Shown here piece by piece: positions 1 to 13,800 of a stretch of 64,000 nt of DNA. The translations under genes and the position numbers were made by a program. Source of the DNA: Neodiprion pinetum. Taxonomy: Eukaryota > Arthropoda > Insecta > Hymenoptera > Diprionidae. Under the pieces are notes generated by a model. It had not been told where the DNA came from and ran no database searches. It saw only the letters and a list, made by a program, of their open reading frames with translations. Position 1 is the stretch's first letter; each line of letters opens with the position of its first letter. The stretch lies in contig NC_060233.1 of NCBI RefSeq assembly GCF_021155775.2, positions 38,161,077 to 38,225,076 on the forward strand, given 5' to 3'.

Positions 1-1287
1 AGACTCGAGAAAAGTTTCGTTAATATTTTCTTCACAACCCGATGTTGATGGATGGTTATTTTACATCTTTTAAAAACTTTTTCTAAAAGCCTGCTCTGAA
101 TGCTCTCCGAGAATCTCCGTAATCAAAGTGTGCTAATTATCTCGACAAAACTCGGATGCAATATTTCCGCCTACAAACGGTGTTGCTTTTCTTAAAATGA
201 GCCATCAATGCCGGATTCGGAAACGCACCTGCAGGAACTGATCGGAAAAATTGATCAGCACCGGTTCCGGGCAAAAGTCCCAACGACGCCACGCCCTTTG
301 CCCTGAAAAATTGCTCCGAGCTTTTTCACCCGTACCTAATTTCCTATCAGAGTCACGGAAGCGAACGAACGAACCCCTTCGGATCTACAATTATCAAGAC
401 TATATATCGTCACGTTGAAAAGGAGCGATTCCGACTCCTTTCTGCCGCCTTTGTCGCCGGATGATCGGACGGTTACAGCTTAACCGATTTTGTCCCCGGT
501 TTTCCTCGCACACTTTGTTCAAACAAAAGGTCAAGGTTCGTATGGGACTGACCCTTGCCTCCGAGCAACGCGTAACCAGACCAAGCTGAAAGCTCGGAGG
601 CGTCAGACAATGGCCGAAGCATTCCTCGTGATGATTTGTTGCGAAGCCAGGAGCAGCTGCGATTTTCTTACTCCATATTTTACCGTTGAATCTTGATCTC
701 TGGTCCGCGAGTTTATACCTCGCTTACTTGTCCCACAGTTTAGTCTAGAACCACCGTGAAAGAAAATGGGCGGGGATTAGTTACATGAAAGATTTTCGAG
801 TCGGAACGTTTGACGATTGATGAATCGGAACCGCGGGAATTTTCCGGCAAAAATTTTTCTCCTCCGCAAAGATTTTTCACTCGCGCGTTTTGCGGAAACG
901 CAGAGGAAAAAAAAAATCGGGATCTTTGCTAAGCCAGAAGTTTATCATCAGAACGCTTGAAGGGCTTGAGAATTCAATTTCGGTATACTTACGCAAGATC
1001 TATGAGATGTGAGACCCAAAAGTCTGCAAAGTTTCGTACTTTTATTACCTACCGTTATTCAACTCGAGTAGGGTTATGAATTTTCCGACTTTACTCGCCT
1101 TTTCATCTTTGAGCTTTCATGTATTACGAAACTTGTGTCGTCTAGAATATATTAAAATTCCTTGTTTCGAGGCATATAAACCGGAATTCGGCAAAACAAA
1201 ACTTTTCCACTTTGCCACGTAGACGAGAGGAAATAAGACGGAATAACAGTTTTTTTCGCGATACTTTTCATCACCGTGAAAAGGCAA

Positions 1288-1314
1288 AAGCCTGTCAATC
1301 TGTCCGACAGGCTT
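1288..1314. repeat. Perfect 9-bp-stem hairpin
   Basis: AAGCCTGTC (1288-1296) is the exact reverse complement of GACAGGCTT (1306-1314), with a 9-nt spacer. No T-run follows on the plus strand. It could be chance, or a remnant of a small palindromic element. Confidence 0.5.
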
Positions 1315-2660
1315 CCGCGATGATATCGAAAACGGTTGAATTAAAAATCAGAAACTGACAGGGCGTGGCAGCCGTACGAAGAAGTATTGAAAGATAAGTA
1401 AAAAAGAAAAAAAAAAAAGAAAATTTTTTGGCAAATAACAAAATTATGAAAACTGTGTAAATAAAACAAATAAACTCGGAAAAACCTAATCGTTCCTTTA
1501 TAAAAAAAACGCAAGAAAGAGGAAAAAGTATAGTTTTGTCGGTAAAACATTGAAAATCGATTAATTCCCGGTAGAATCGTAAGTTCAAATTGAAAGGAAT
1601 ATGACAATTTTTGACGCCTATAATTCGGTTGTAAAATTCTATAAGTTTCAGATTTTTTCAAGACCGACATCCGGACTGCTAGTTTTCTAAAAACGTAAAG
1701 ATTCGTTGGAATTATAGAAAGTGATTTTCAACTGATTGCGAAACCAATACATTTCTTATTACATAAAAGGTGATCAAAAGTAAAATATGAAGAAAAACAA
1801 GTTTGCGAGAGGGATTTTGAGCGAGTGTAAAACCGTGCGCACGCAGAATGCAATTATGCGGTGTACGTAGGTAAAAAGTTTTTTGCAAATCCTGAGAGCC
1901 GACGAAAATTTCGATATCGAGAGCAAGTTCATAAATCTCAACAACGGAGAGTTTGCCGGCGTCGACAGTTCTTACGGTATAACCTACTAACAGCTGCGGG
2001 AGGGTCGAGTGTTCTTTTACGAACTGTTTTGATAAAAGTTAACAGCCGTAAACAGTCTTGAAATAACGATGAATCAAAATACACCCACGACTATTTCCGT
2101 GCTAACATCACAAGCACCGGCTCTAGCTGTCAACCTCTGTTGAAGTGTAAAGCTCTGTATAAGCAGCGGGGATGCTGCTGTTCCGCATAGCATATACCTA
2201 TTTATAGATCATCGCTAGGTGATTGAAAAAAATATACATATATCGAAAGAAATACCTCGATTTTCATCGATTTGTCGTCGAATCGGGCGGGAAATGAGGG
2301 TGAATGAATTCCTCGAATTAGGTTTCGATCATTTTACCCATCGTATTTAATAAATCGCACGCTCTCATTTTGTTACGCAAGGTAAATGCAATTCATCATA
2401 CGCGATAGAACTTCCTGTGTACGCATGTGTTTAAACACCGTTAGAGTTTATCTCATAAGTATGATGTATCGTCGAGTGAAACTATTTGGAGCAATGTACC
2501 TTTGACGTGAAACACGCTGGTTCGCGGTCACAGATAAAAAAAATTTGATATTTGTATTTTTTTCATCCAACGCAGCCGCACTATGCGTTATTCGTCGTGC
2601 AGATAAGCCGTTCGCACGTTTACCTACAAGCACTATATTTGTTTTACACGTGAAAAATCC

Positions 2661-2681
2661 AAAAAAAAAAAAAAAAAAAAA
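2661..2681. repeat. Poly-A tract
   Basis: An uninterrupted run of about 21 A followed by AG-rich sequence. I see no retroposed gene body upstream of it, so it is listed as a simple repeat. Confidence 0.9.
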
Positions 2682-5251
2682 GAAGAAGTGAGAAAAGAAG
2701 ATATGTATAACAATATGTCGAAATTATTCGAGAGTGAATCTGCACCGAAACCGATTGGACAGATCCGATCTCGTCGACGGTGTGAGGCGGTAATCGATAC
2801 GAATCGCGCATGCGGGTTGCGTTTTTAGGCCAACGCAACGCCGAAGTGCGTAAATAAAGGCGATAAGACGACCAGATTTTAAGCTGGCTTTGACATTAAA
2901 ATCAAAATTCTGAAAAATCCCATGTCTGGTAATTATTTGAACTTAACGCTTTTCGTAGCTTGCGATTTAAACGCTGCAGTGGGACGTATTTTTTACATAT
3001 CCAACTGATACAATTTTCCAGCAGATTGGCTATTCTGCAGAGTTTATTGTTTCCGTCTCGCGGAAAAATGCTGGAAAAGTCACCGCGGGTATTATTTGAT
3101 AAAAAATGCGTACAAATTATGTTTCACCGACAATTTTCACCAATAATAGAACTCCGTTAAATCTTTGCTTCTGAAACTAATTGTTGTCAAAATTACTTTA
3201 CTTTGGAAAAAGTTACATCATAAAGGTAAGTTAGCCGCTTATTTTGTATTATAATATACTCTCTTTCACAACTCTGTTTCTCTTTAGCCTTCCGATAATC
3301 ACTTCGCCGGTTGTACACGGAAACTTTTAAATGGAGGTAAGATTATGTTACGTTTGTTGTACCTCTTATTAAACAACGTATATAACTTCGGTCTGCTTTC
3401 AGCCGAGGCCAATGAATGTAGTCCGAAATCCGAAGGGGTGAAAAATCGGATTTTTGCGCCGCGAATACGCTCGGAGAAATCTGTACCTCGAAAAAATATT
3501 AAGCCTGCGATAATTTTACTCGCAGGATCAATTTTCATTCGTAGTCACGTACAACAAGGGCGCAGTGGTTTCATATACGTATTATTATTTTTATTTCATT
3601 TTTTCAAAATTTCACAGACATGTCCTTTACTTTTTTAATCTCATTACTAACAAGGGAATTCCGGACCAAGGGATCCGTCTGCTTGTAACGTTCCTTTTTC
3701 TTTTTGGGAAGTTATATCGTGGATCGAATGACTCGGCAAAAAATCCGTGCCTCTTACGTGGATCGCGAAAATAGCGTTACAAAACCAGAGTTAACGAGCC
3801 TTGTTCAAACGTCTTTGGAATTGGAAGTTTGACCTTATCCGACAAATGGCTTCCGGTTTATTTTAAAGTGCTAGCAAGCATCTGAAAGTTTCAGACGAGC
3901 CACGTTTTCAGTTATAAAAAAAATGTTCAACTCCAATTACCTGCAGTAGCGAACAGCGAGCGTTCCTATAATTAAGGTCGGGGAGAAACTCGGAAAGACG
4001 AAAAAACAAGTCGAGAAAAGTAAATACTCGATAAAATTTCCCAATACCTCAGCTAAATTCAATAAATTCTGTTATCTCCCGAATCTCGAAATCGTTTAAA
4101 CATCTACGAAACGATACGCTTCAATTTCCTTCATCGCAATTCAGCTCGTATAATTTAACTGTCCAACCAAGTGAAAAGTTGTCGGTATATATTATATACG
4201 TGCCTACGTGAAGGGAAACGGGTGTTGCATCGTATTGTTCCACCTGTTAAGTCTAAAGTATGTAGATATCTCTGTGGGGAGATAAATTTGCCGTTGCACT
4301 CTCCCTAGTTGCAGACAATGCAATTGCAAAATACGTAGCGTACCTTCGGAGTCAACCGTTCATTTACATTCCTCCAGAGACGCGAGAGTTTGCACGCATT
4401 TTCGACACCCTCGCACAGAGTTGAATGAAAATTTCACCCCTCCGAGTGGTGTCACTGTCAGTTTGAAATTTGGGTCTCGGAAATCCTGACCTTCCATTTA
4501 TTTATCGGCCAGTTTTTTTGTCCGTCGCTCACGCGGGTCTGAGAGATGAAACTAATGAAAAATCGTTTGAGGAGTGACAGAATCGAGGCTTCCATTCGGG
4601 TTGTCAAGGGTTGGCTGCAACGCTCGCGATTTCGATGCTCCAATCTGCCGATGTCATTACATAATCTCCGACGATAATGACGACGATGTAGCAGTGCCGA
4701 AGCAGAACCGCATTCCACGGCTTAAGATCGCACTCTGACCTATCATCTCGGCTTTGGCTGAACGCTGCTTTCGATCAATCGATAGACGTTAGACGGTTAA
4801 GTGTTTGCTCGTGTTGTTATCCCTCGGGCAATTTACCTCCCGGCAACGCGAGATGTTGAACGTTGAACGGTCGACACCTACACGCGGAACTGTTCAAGTC
4901 TGGAATTAAGCGATTCAAAGTACAAGGAGTGGTTTTTTGCCGGTCAGTAAATTGAGCCTCTAGAAAATGTCAAGGGCGAGCGAGAAGCTCAGGAAAAACA
5001 CGGCCTATACGTACCGGCAAAGTGCGAATTTAGCTCAAGCTGTTTTGGGCACACTAAAGCTGACTGCGTGATTCGTTTTTCTCTTGCGAAATGGCTGTGA
5101 TAAAAGTCGAGTATTAAACTCGGCAGACCTTGGCTGTAAATGAACAGTGATTAGCTCGCGAACGACGCGTCTGCGAAAAAGAAAGGCGAGCAGAGGAAAG
5201 AAGCTTCGAAAACGTAATGAAAGTCGGGATAAGCCGGGTGGTGATAGAAGA

Positions 5252-5272
5252 AAATAAATAAATAAATAAATA
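5252..5272. repeat. (AATA)n microsatellite
   Basis: About five tandem copies of the tetramer AAAT/AATA. Confidence 0.9.
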
Positions 5273-8200
5273 CGATGAAACTTAGAACCATCAAACTGAG
5301 CTAGGGGTCTTTCACTGAGGAAAAAGTGCCATCGTTACAATATTTCATTATTGCTTACATTTTGTAGGTTGATTACGAGAGATTACTTGACAAAAAATTT
5401 TACTTTTATTAAGTGGTTTCTCGCAATTTCTGCAATCCAAAACGACTTCTCATGACTACCAAGGACTGCTAATGCAGAATTTTATTTCAATATTTCTGAT
5501 TTCAGTGTAATTTCGAAAATCACGAAATCATTTCGAATGATATTGACACCGGGATTCTTTGAGTGAAACACCCTTTGTATCAAGCTTGAGCTTTGATTGT
5601 ACACGAATCGGATTTTGCTGGTGCGGATCCTCTTATAAAACAAGATGAAAGGAAAAACGTTGCTAATTACAAATTGATGGAACAATTCGCGGAAGCTCAA
5701 CCTTGATACTTGTACGGAACGTAGAAGGAAGAGACGATTTCGAGGCAACGGTGTGAGATTAAAAATTAAGCCTATGTATACGTAATGATTTTTCGCCCGA
5801 TACGTTACCGATCAGTTTATAATCGTGTCAACCTGGGTGTGAAATTTTCAAAAGGTAAATAGGCATGGGTAGCTGGCGATGAGAAAATTAGTCTCAAAAG
5901 AAGTTTGATTATTCAAATTACCGGCAAGGAACTCTCCAAGCTAATCCACGTATTTTCTTACCAGGTATATAATTTCAACCCAGGGATTAAATTTCACGAA
6001 GGACAATTATTCCTTTGTTCCCGGCTGAATTACGTCCGGCCGACTAATTGCAAGACGACAGATCCTTCAACCGGAATACATAACGAGAATTAAGAGGCGA
6101 AAAAATATTTGGGACACACAACGTCCGCTGTTTTGGTTTCGGAAAATCACCCTGAATCCAGACGCGAAACCTTCAAGATCTTAAGGTATTATTTCTTCGG
6201 CAAACACGCGCGGCATTGTTAATGTTTCGAGGCATAGTATAAATAGCTTTGGTATTGCTCACGGCAATTCCCTTGTACACTTTGTAAACCGGCATTTAAT
6301 TACAGAGACGAATCACCGCCTCTTGTACTTTGGCGGCTTGGCGGGATTGCTGGGCGATATTCTCGAGAATAATCTCCGAGTTTATAATATAAAATCAAAA
6401 GTTGTTATTACCTTGTCAAACTTTCTTGTTTGCCCGTAATGGAGTATTTATAAATCGCAAATCTTCGCGGGCATTTACATCGCTCATTTTTATTACCCGA
6501 CACAGCCGAATTTTCTCCGACAAATTAATTACACAGAATTTTATTCGCAACTATTTCGCAATATTTCACGCTCGTCTCAAATTATCCAAAAATTTCCATG
6601 CCATTTCGCACGACGCGCGTTAAAACTTGTGATAAGAAATAAATAACTACCTTTTGACGAATTCCTTGACGTGCGAAAATTGAGCAAAGTTTAACAGCAG
6701 ATGGGCCCTCGGTGTAAAACTGACGACCAAAGTAAATTGTGAAGGGGAAAAATACGACTTCGTAATCATTGTTATTACTGAATTCCACTCTAATTGGATA
6801 ATTAACGGGGTACCCTGACAGCGAGGTATGAAATTAGTGTCCTAAATTTGTGACGAGGAAGAAAAATAATTGATAATTCATGACGTATGACGTGTGTTGA
6901 AGCTACGTTTATTAAATGATTTTCGACGCTTATGCATACATGAATAGTTATCATAAAATGATGGACAGCTATACAGTTTAATTGAGTTAATTAATCGAAT
7001 TCCTGACGGACCGTGAGGCCGTAGCTTGGCGAGCCATTTGAAGTAGAATATTTGCGTAGCAAAAACAGAGACGTAAGTTTCTCATTTCCTTTCATTTTTT
7101 ACTTCAGGTCTATACAGTTATACAGGTACGTAACAGCTCTGTCAGCCCTGAAACGCAATTTCTGCTTCCCTTTTAAATACGCGCTTCCCTCCCACTGTTG
7201 GCTTTACAAACTCAAGTGAAACTCGGGCTGAAGTAACAGCGTAGTGATTTTTTTCTCTCCCAATTTTTACGATACAGCCTTGCAGGCTCTGCCGATCGCT
7301 AATTTTTTATCCATATTCATCAAATTTTTTTCCTCACTGCGTTGAAAAAGGTGTATAAAAAAAGTGTCTGCAAAAAGTAAAAAATAAAATTTCGTGGTGA
7401 TTTTTCTGTTCTTCTCGTTTTTTTTTCCCCCTCATCACTTATAATTTTCAGTCGCAATCATTAATCACGATTAATCTATTCTTTCAACAATTCACGTAAA
7501 TCAATAAGATCGAGACATTGTGTCATCTGACTGATTGCAAGTGATTTTATTTTACCCACAGGTCCAATTTACAATTAACAGTACCTACAGCCCGCAACGG
7601 ACTTTGATATCTGTCGTGGACTGTCATCCATCAGTTTCAGCTTTGTGGAGCTCACTTCCAGCGCTTCCGGTATTTCGGTCATTTGGCTCATAATTGCGCC
7701 CCCTCTCCCCCTTGCGTTTAATTACTTTCGGGTGAAAACCGACCCGGAAAATAGCCGAGCATCCCGCTAATACTCCGATCAATTAATCCTTGAAAACCTC
7801 GAAATTCATATGACATTACCGATATTCGATCATAATTATCAACAGAATTTTAACCACGTTGAGTTCGTGAAATCATTTCGAATATCTGCGATGACGACAT
7901 ATCTGCGAAGAGAACACGCAGATGTTCTTCGGTAGTAAAAATCGGTATCAGATAAAAACGACGACCTGACACAGCTGCCGCCGTAATGTCGAGCTCTTCG
8001 ACTCAGCAATTTTCCACCATCCAGCGATCAGGTACAAACGTCGTCTGGCTCGAAAGCACATCACGCGTAATTTGTCTTCTAGAATTTTCAGCCCGATCGG
8101 CAAACGTCGATTCCGCCGAATTTGCAGTTACCAGCCAGGGAATTTCTCAATTCAATTCGTGAACGGAACTGTTTTCTTAAATTGTCGAAACACGCGATTC

Positions 8201-10219
8201 GGTCAGACCCTCCCATTTCACGACCCAAATTTAAATCAAACCCTCGTGTAGGTATATATTATCCACTTTCCTCCAAACCTTTTCCCGCGAATTTCAAGCA
8301 TCATTCTGTCATTGTAACAGAGCGTTGCGACGGCTCGTTTCGAAATTAACGTGGGCGCGAGTTGGAAATAAATTGCAACTGTCTGCCAATAAAGCAGTAG
8401 CAGCTTGTCGTCGAGTATAGGCAGTAGATATTGCATAATGAAGAAATCATTCACCGGAGGGTGAAAGTGTATATAAATATTGTCTGCCGTTGTTCGACGA
8501 GTGATTAATGAAAATTCAATAACGGAACGTACCGCGGTGAAAAATGATCGATTTACGAAATAAAGCTGGTCAGCAAAAATTGAAGGAGAGAAGAAAAAGC
8601 CGATTCGATAAACGATACTACACAATGGCTGCACCGCGAAGTCGTAGGTAGAAAAGCGTCTTGGCGACTCTCCTCTTTAGAATAATTGATAAATTGATTC
8701 AGTGCGCCGCCTTGTTGTTTCCGTTGATTTCTACAATTGATTAAAATTCTACAGTCACAACTCGTATAGTTCAATGACGGAAACTAATTTCGTTTAAAAG
8801 CGCGTTCAACCGCTTGACGTAATTTAGTTTCAAAATTGATTAAGATACGCGTTTGAACCGTACTGCGGTTGAACCTGAAAATCATCAACTTTCATTATTC
8901 GAGTTTACATTTGGCTAAATAATTCGTACGAAACGCCAACGACGATCACAATGTTATAATTACGGTTAATCGGATTATTTATCCCACACACCTCTGCCGT
9001 GTGGGGAAATTGCACAAGAATATCGAGTCGGGTGTAATATTTGGTACGTTGATGGCTGTGGTGTTTCAGTCTTTTACGACCATTTAATACAGCAGCGAAA
9101 GCTGAGAGAGAACTTTGTCGCAAGTAAATTTCAACGACTAGTTAAATACAGTTACGAGCTTTCGCGGTGCCGTGCGAGATTTTGATATATTCTCCCTGCC
9201 ACGGCCATCACTGAAATACTCGTAGATAATCCACGTCTCATAATTCCGTTCAAGTTTTACTGCACATTGCATACACGTATACAGTAATGTTTATTACATC
9301 GGACAATTTTCAAACGGCATGCTTCGCACGGTTGGATTATCCAGTTGTGAGCGAAATTCGAAGTCGAGTACAATATTTAACTCTGTGAAGTTTTGGCACG
9401 AGTTTGTATTTTGCACCAACAGAGCTGAGATGGCTGAAAATTTTCTCTCTCGACTTTCTCCTACAGCTGCACCTTGCAATCGAGTCAACATAGTTTTTAA
9501 TAAAGATGTCACACGATTCCTTTCTGTCTAATTTATTTTTCTCCAGTTGCAAAACTGTAAAATCGTAAAACATCTTCAGACTACGCTTTAACGCCCTATA
9601 TACATAGACTTTATATTTACAGCACAAACAACTTGAATCTTAATTAAAAACTTTTCTCATGCAAAAGTCCTCGCTAATCGGTTGAATCTTAAACTTCGTT
9701 TACAACTTAGTTCGAAACGTAGGTTATACAGAACTGCGAAATTACCTGCATAAATCGCGTAAATGCACAATTTCAAATCGTGAAATTATTCGCCGGTAGA
9801 TTAGAACAATACCCGGGGAGGAGATAAATAGTTGAATACATTATCCCCGTACCTTTCGCCAGGATTGCAAAATATCACGATGCGTGCAGCGGCGCGGATT
9901 CGTCACGTGTAACTTGATCCTCGTAATCACGGGAATTAATCAGGCCCTCTGCCGTTTGCAGATCCGTTTTGCACGTATAGACGTACGTATATCAACGTAT
10001 ATCCAAGGTAGAAATTGAGTGTAACCTGCACTTGACGAACGGAGGCTAATTCAACTGGGACATGCTCGAGTCTCTTTTTCTTCTCACGTGCGCAAAAACG
10101 TATATTTATTCAATCGTCATTTTCACTCGATTTAATAATTGTACCAAGACTGTTTCACCTGTTCTTTATTGGTGCCTAAATGATGAATGAAAAACAGAGT
10201 AGGTTATTTAATTATAATA

Positions 10220-10650
10220 CACTGAGAAAAATTTCATTTCTTATTTGTAACTAGAAAAATTCGGTAAAAAACGTATCGTTAAAAAAAACTGTTTGAATAT
10301 TGTTGAAATTACGAAAAACGAGGTACGCGTAACTATTTTGCGCTATTGTCGATCTTTTTTTGGCAATTGCAACGCAAAATCAGTTTGTTCGGTTTAATCT
10401 ACTTTTTTAGTTAAATAAAGTTTTAACATCAATTTATTATTGCACAAGCATTAAATTTTCGGAACAGTTACAAGAAAATACAGTAACAGTGATGATAATG
10501 AGAAAGAATAGTAACGGATACTAGACTTTCTGGTAACGGCCATAAAACTAATTTTCTTTTTCTACCTAGAACGATATTTTTCGATTGTGGTAAAAAATGA
10601 AAATAGTCAAGGACTGAGCGGTAACCGGAACTAAAAATTTTCTCTCAGTG
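10220..10650. mobile_element. TIR element (MITE-like), CACTGAG ends, TA flanks
   Basis: The left end CACTGAGAAAAATTT is mirrored at the right end, where AAATTTTCTCTCAGTG runs to 10650. TA lies immediately outside each end (10218-10219 and 10651-10652), as expected for a TA target duplication. The 431-bp interior is AT-rich and has no open frame resembling a transposase, so this is a non-autonomous element. A degenerate relative with similar ends is at 36822-37137. The superfamily cannot be fixed from the ends alone; a TA target fits Tc1/mariner-like elements. Confidence 0.75.
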
Positions 10651-10810
10651 TATGATTAACAAAGAGATCGCCGTATAAGCACAGAAAATGCGCGACAAGA
10701 CGTAGCGCAATTTTCTTCCTCACAACTATTGCATTTTTCCGCTCATCATTCGTCCAGGACGTGATTTCCAGTCGCCGCAAACCGAGAGCACGTATACAGC
10801 GGCCTGCAGA

Positions 10811-10849
10811 ACGAAGGACGAAGGACGAAGGACGAAGGACGAGGGACGA
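10811..10849. repeat. Heptamer minisatellite (ACGAAGG)n
   Basis: Four exact copies of ACGAAGG are followed by one ACGAGGG copy and a partial unit. The period of 7 is not a multiple of three, so all frames stay open by repetition rather than by coding constraint. Confidence 0.9.
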
Positions 10850-13800
10850 TGTTTCACCTGGTACTCGGTGCGAGTCTCACCGCGATACCCACGTATATTG
10901 TAATATAATAGTATCATCGACATTGGGAACGCCCTTGCTGAGTGGAATAGAATGTAGGTAGATGTTCCACCCCGATCATTGGCATTGGAAACGGCACGGA
11001 TAGATTACAAGGGCTGCGCGTGACATTCGCCGGCTGAAGAGAGACGCCGAGGCGTGCCTACGTGTCCGACCTTCGGAGAGTAAAGGGGGTTGGTTTGATC
11101 AACAGGCGTGACGAGATCGGCGGCTGAGAGACTGTTAGGCACGCGTGACATCCGCTGCCTCGTACATACTGTATGTATAATGTATGTGCATATACGTAGA
11201 GACATGTGTGAGGCATTCCATACCGATTCGACCTGGGTCTGACCCTCGACCTATTAGATTCGGTCCATGATTTTTCTTTTGTCGATTTAACTCTAAAGGG
11301 CGCTCGGATTGTTCTGTCGCATTTTTAAAATAAAATAAAATAAAATTTCATTATAATTTTTCCAAATGAAAGCATCTTTAACTCAAATTCTAAAATATCT
11401 TTCGGACAAAGATGTTTATATTTTGCAGAAATTATAAATAAATCAAATATTATTTAAAAAATGTAGGACGCATATCTCTTCGTATCATTCTTTACAATAC
11501 CTGTAAATGAAACTGGGAATGCCAGCCGGATTTTCCACCCTACCATCCGCTGGATACATATTACGAGTCAACAATGTATGTCATTTGCAAACAATTAACG
11601 GGCCACGTGTAACGAAGGGATCTACGTGTGTGCGATAAATTTCTACCTCCAAACTATAAGGTGCATTGGTAGGCAGTTTTTAAACCTGCCGCTGCACAAC
11701 GGGGTCAAAAAGACCCCGACAGATCACAAACTGTGCAGCGTAGGAGTTATTTTTGGATCCGAAAAAAAATTTCTTACATTCTAGTCTCTGATGAAACGTA
11801 TGGAAATTGAAAATATTGAGCAACTTTTGCACGTGAAAAGCATAACGAAGGAATTCAGTAAGGAGAAAAAGGAAGAAGAACATTTTGGGACCCTCAAAGA
11901 TCGGGTCGCGAGATGAAGCAACGGTTCCATTCGTTCGGCCTTCTCACCTTCCCTTTTTGAATTTCCCTGAATTTCCCCGAATTTACATTAGGCGCCTCAC
12001 GCACTCGTGCACGTGGATTCCAAAGCCCAACCTGTCGATTGAGCTGTTCCATCAAGCTCTGTTCATTACGTCAAGCTCGGGCTTTCGTGGCCTTGCGAAA
12101 TTCTTGGCGGAAAAGTGCAGCGACGTCAGGGTTGTCATGGTTACCTAACCGTAGGCAAGCCGCACTAGTGAATTTCATTACATGGGGTAATTTTGCGTGC
12201 TGTTCCCGTAGGTGGAGGCGGTGATAGAGGTTCTAGTAGGTAAAGTCTTCGAGGGTTGACGGTTGTTACCGCAATGTCTAGTTGCTGGTCATGTGGACGA
12301 TATCAACCCCGGGGCATCAAGCCTGCAGGGCGTACAAGTGAAAAGAATAATCGCAAAGTCTTTCTAAAGCAGAATTCTGACAGTCTCGAGACTTCGAGTT
12401 TGCATTCGTCTGCAGGTCACGTCTACTTTTACGGGATAAGCGTGAATGAAGTAAAATTTCAGGAGATCAGAGGAGTATAAGAATAGAAATTAGTCGATAG
12501 GCTGATGCGCGTTATAAAATTTTTTTGCAAATAAATTACTTTTTCAGGAGCAGTTAAATTATACGCTGTATTTTGCCGAGTTCTCAATCCTGCCGTGCAA
12601 TCTTTCTTTCGCAAAATATGCGGGGAGTTTTTTTCTCAACTCTTTTTTGGGATAAAAATAAAAAAAAAAATAAAAAAACACAGCAAAAAAAGCGTGCGAA
12701 AAACGTAGACAATGAAGAGCTACAGTCTGCAGGATTCTGGTCGAACAGAGGATGAAAATTGTAATTTGCAGGTGAACGTACGAAGCGATGGTGATCCCCG
12801 AACGTTGAAATTTCGAATGAGAATATATTTGATCTATATAAGATCGCACGATGACAACGAATGGGTGTGTTTCAATTTCACATTACCAATTACGTTGACT
12901 ACGGTTGGCTGGACTGCTGCTGCACAGGGTTTGTAGTTGAACGAATAAAGTTACTCAGCTGACTATATACGCTGACTGCAGCGAAAGTAAATATTGAATT
13001 TGATCTCGAGACAGCTCTGCGAGCTGGTTATACGTTGCACGCATTCGGTTAACTACCTTGAGTAAAGTTTATCCGACACGATGCAGCTCGCAGAGTCAAC
13101 ATTGCAATTTCCACATGCCCGCTGCTCGTGTACGACCCCAAAACCACAACCTAAGTACTAATTAAATCATTCCTCCTCGTCTACCCTTTTAGCCGCGGGC
13201 TATTTATAGATTCTCGTTTTAATCGCGATTTTGAAAGGTAGAATTACGCGCGTCGCACTTTCCCCAGACTTCTAGTCTTTGTTATACAGCCAGTGAACTC
13301 GAGTGAATAATGATCTTTCAACCATGCTGTTACAGCTTCTATAGCTGATGGTGAATTTTTACGTCAATTTATCTCGAGGAAAATAGATATTTTACTTCGT
13401 CAACATACCGCAGACACAGAAACGGCTGTGTAGAAACCTCACTTTTTCGAATAGATCGTAGGCAAATCCGCCAAAATGACGAAAAATACACTCTCATTGT
13501 AAGAGTTAGCCGTTGAATAAATCGGACTATTTATATCGTTTAGCGAAAGGAAGCAGAATAGTGATACTTTTTTTGATGTATTTTACGACGCAGATTGTAG
13601 AGTCGTGGCGGTTTGGCGTAGTCTGTAGTAGAGTAAACCTTTAGTTGGTAATAAAAATATGTCAGTTTCAAAGCCGAGGTTAAAAAAGCTAACGTCTGTT
13701 TGGATAGATGAAAATATTTTACGACCCATAAAGAGTAACAATTCGTTTCTGTTTAAATTTCAATGAAGATGTATAATATATCGAGTTATAGATATGTTCC

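Larger units (their letters stand above)
1..10219. other. Non-coding; probable part of the long first coding intron of the Elk-like gene
   Basis: I see no recognisable coding exon, RNA gene or transposon end here. Open frames are short and lack family motifs. I looked on the minus strand for the next exon of the potassium-channel gene (PAS-domain signatures such as a YCSDGF-like stretch) and did not find one. The intron assignment is inferred from the minus-strand start exon at 26384-26459. Only small hairpins and homopolymer or microsatellite runs stand out. Confidence 0.5.
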
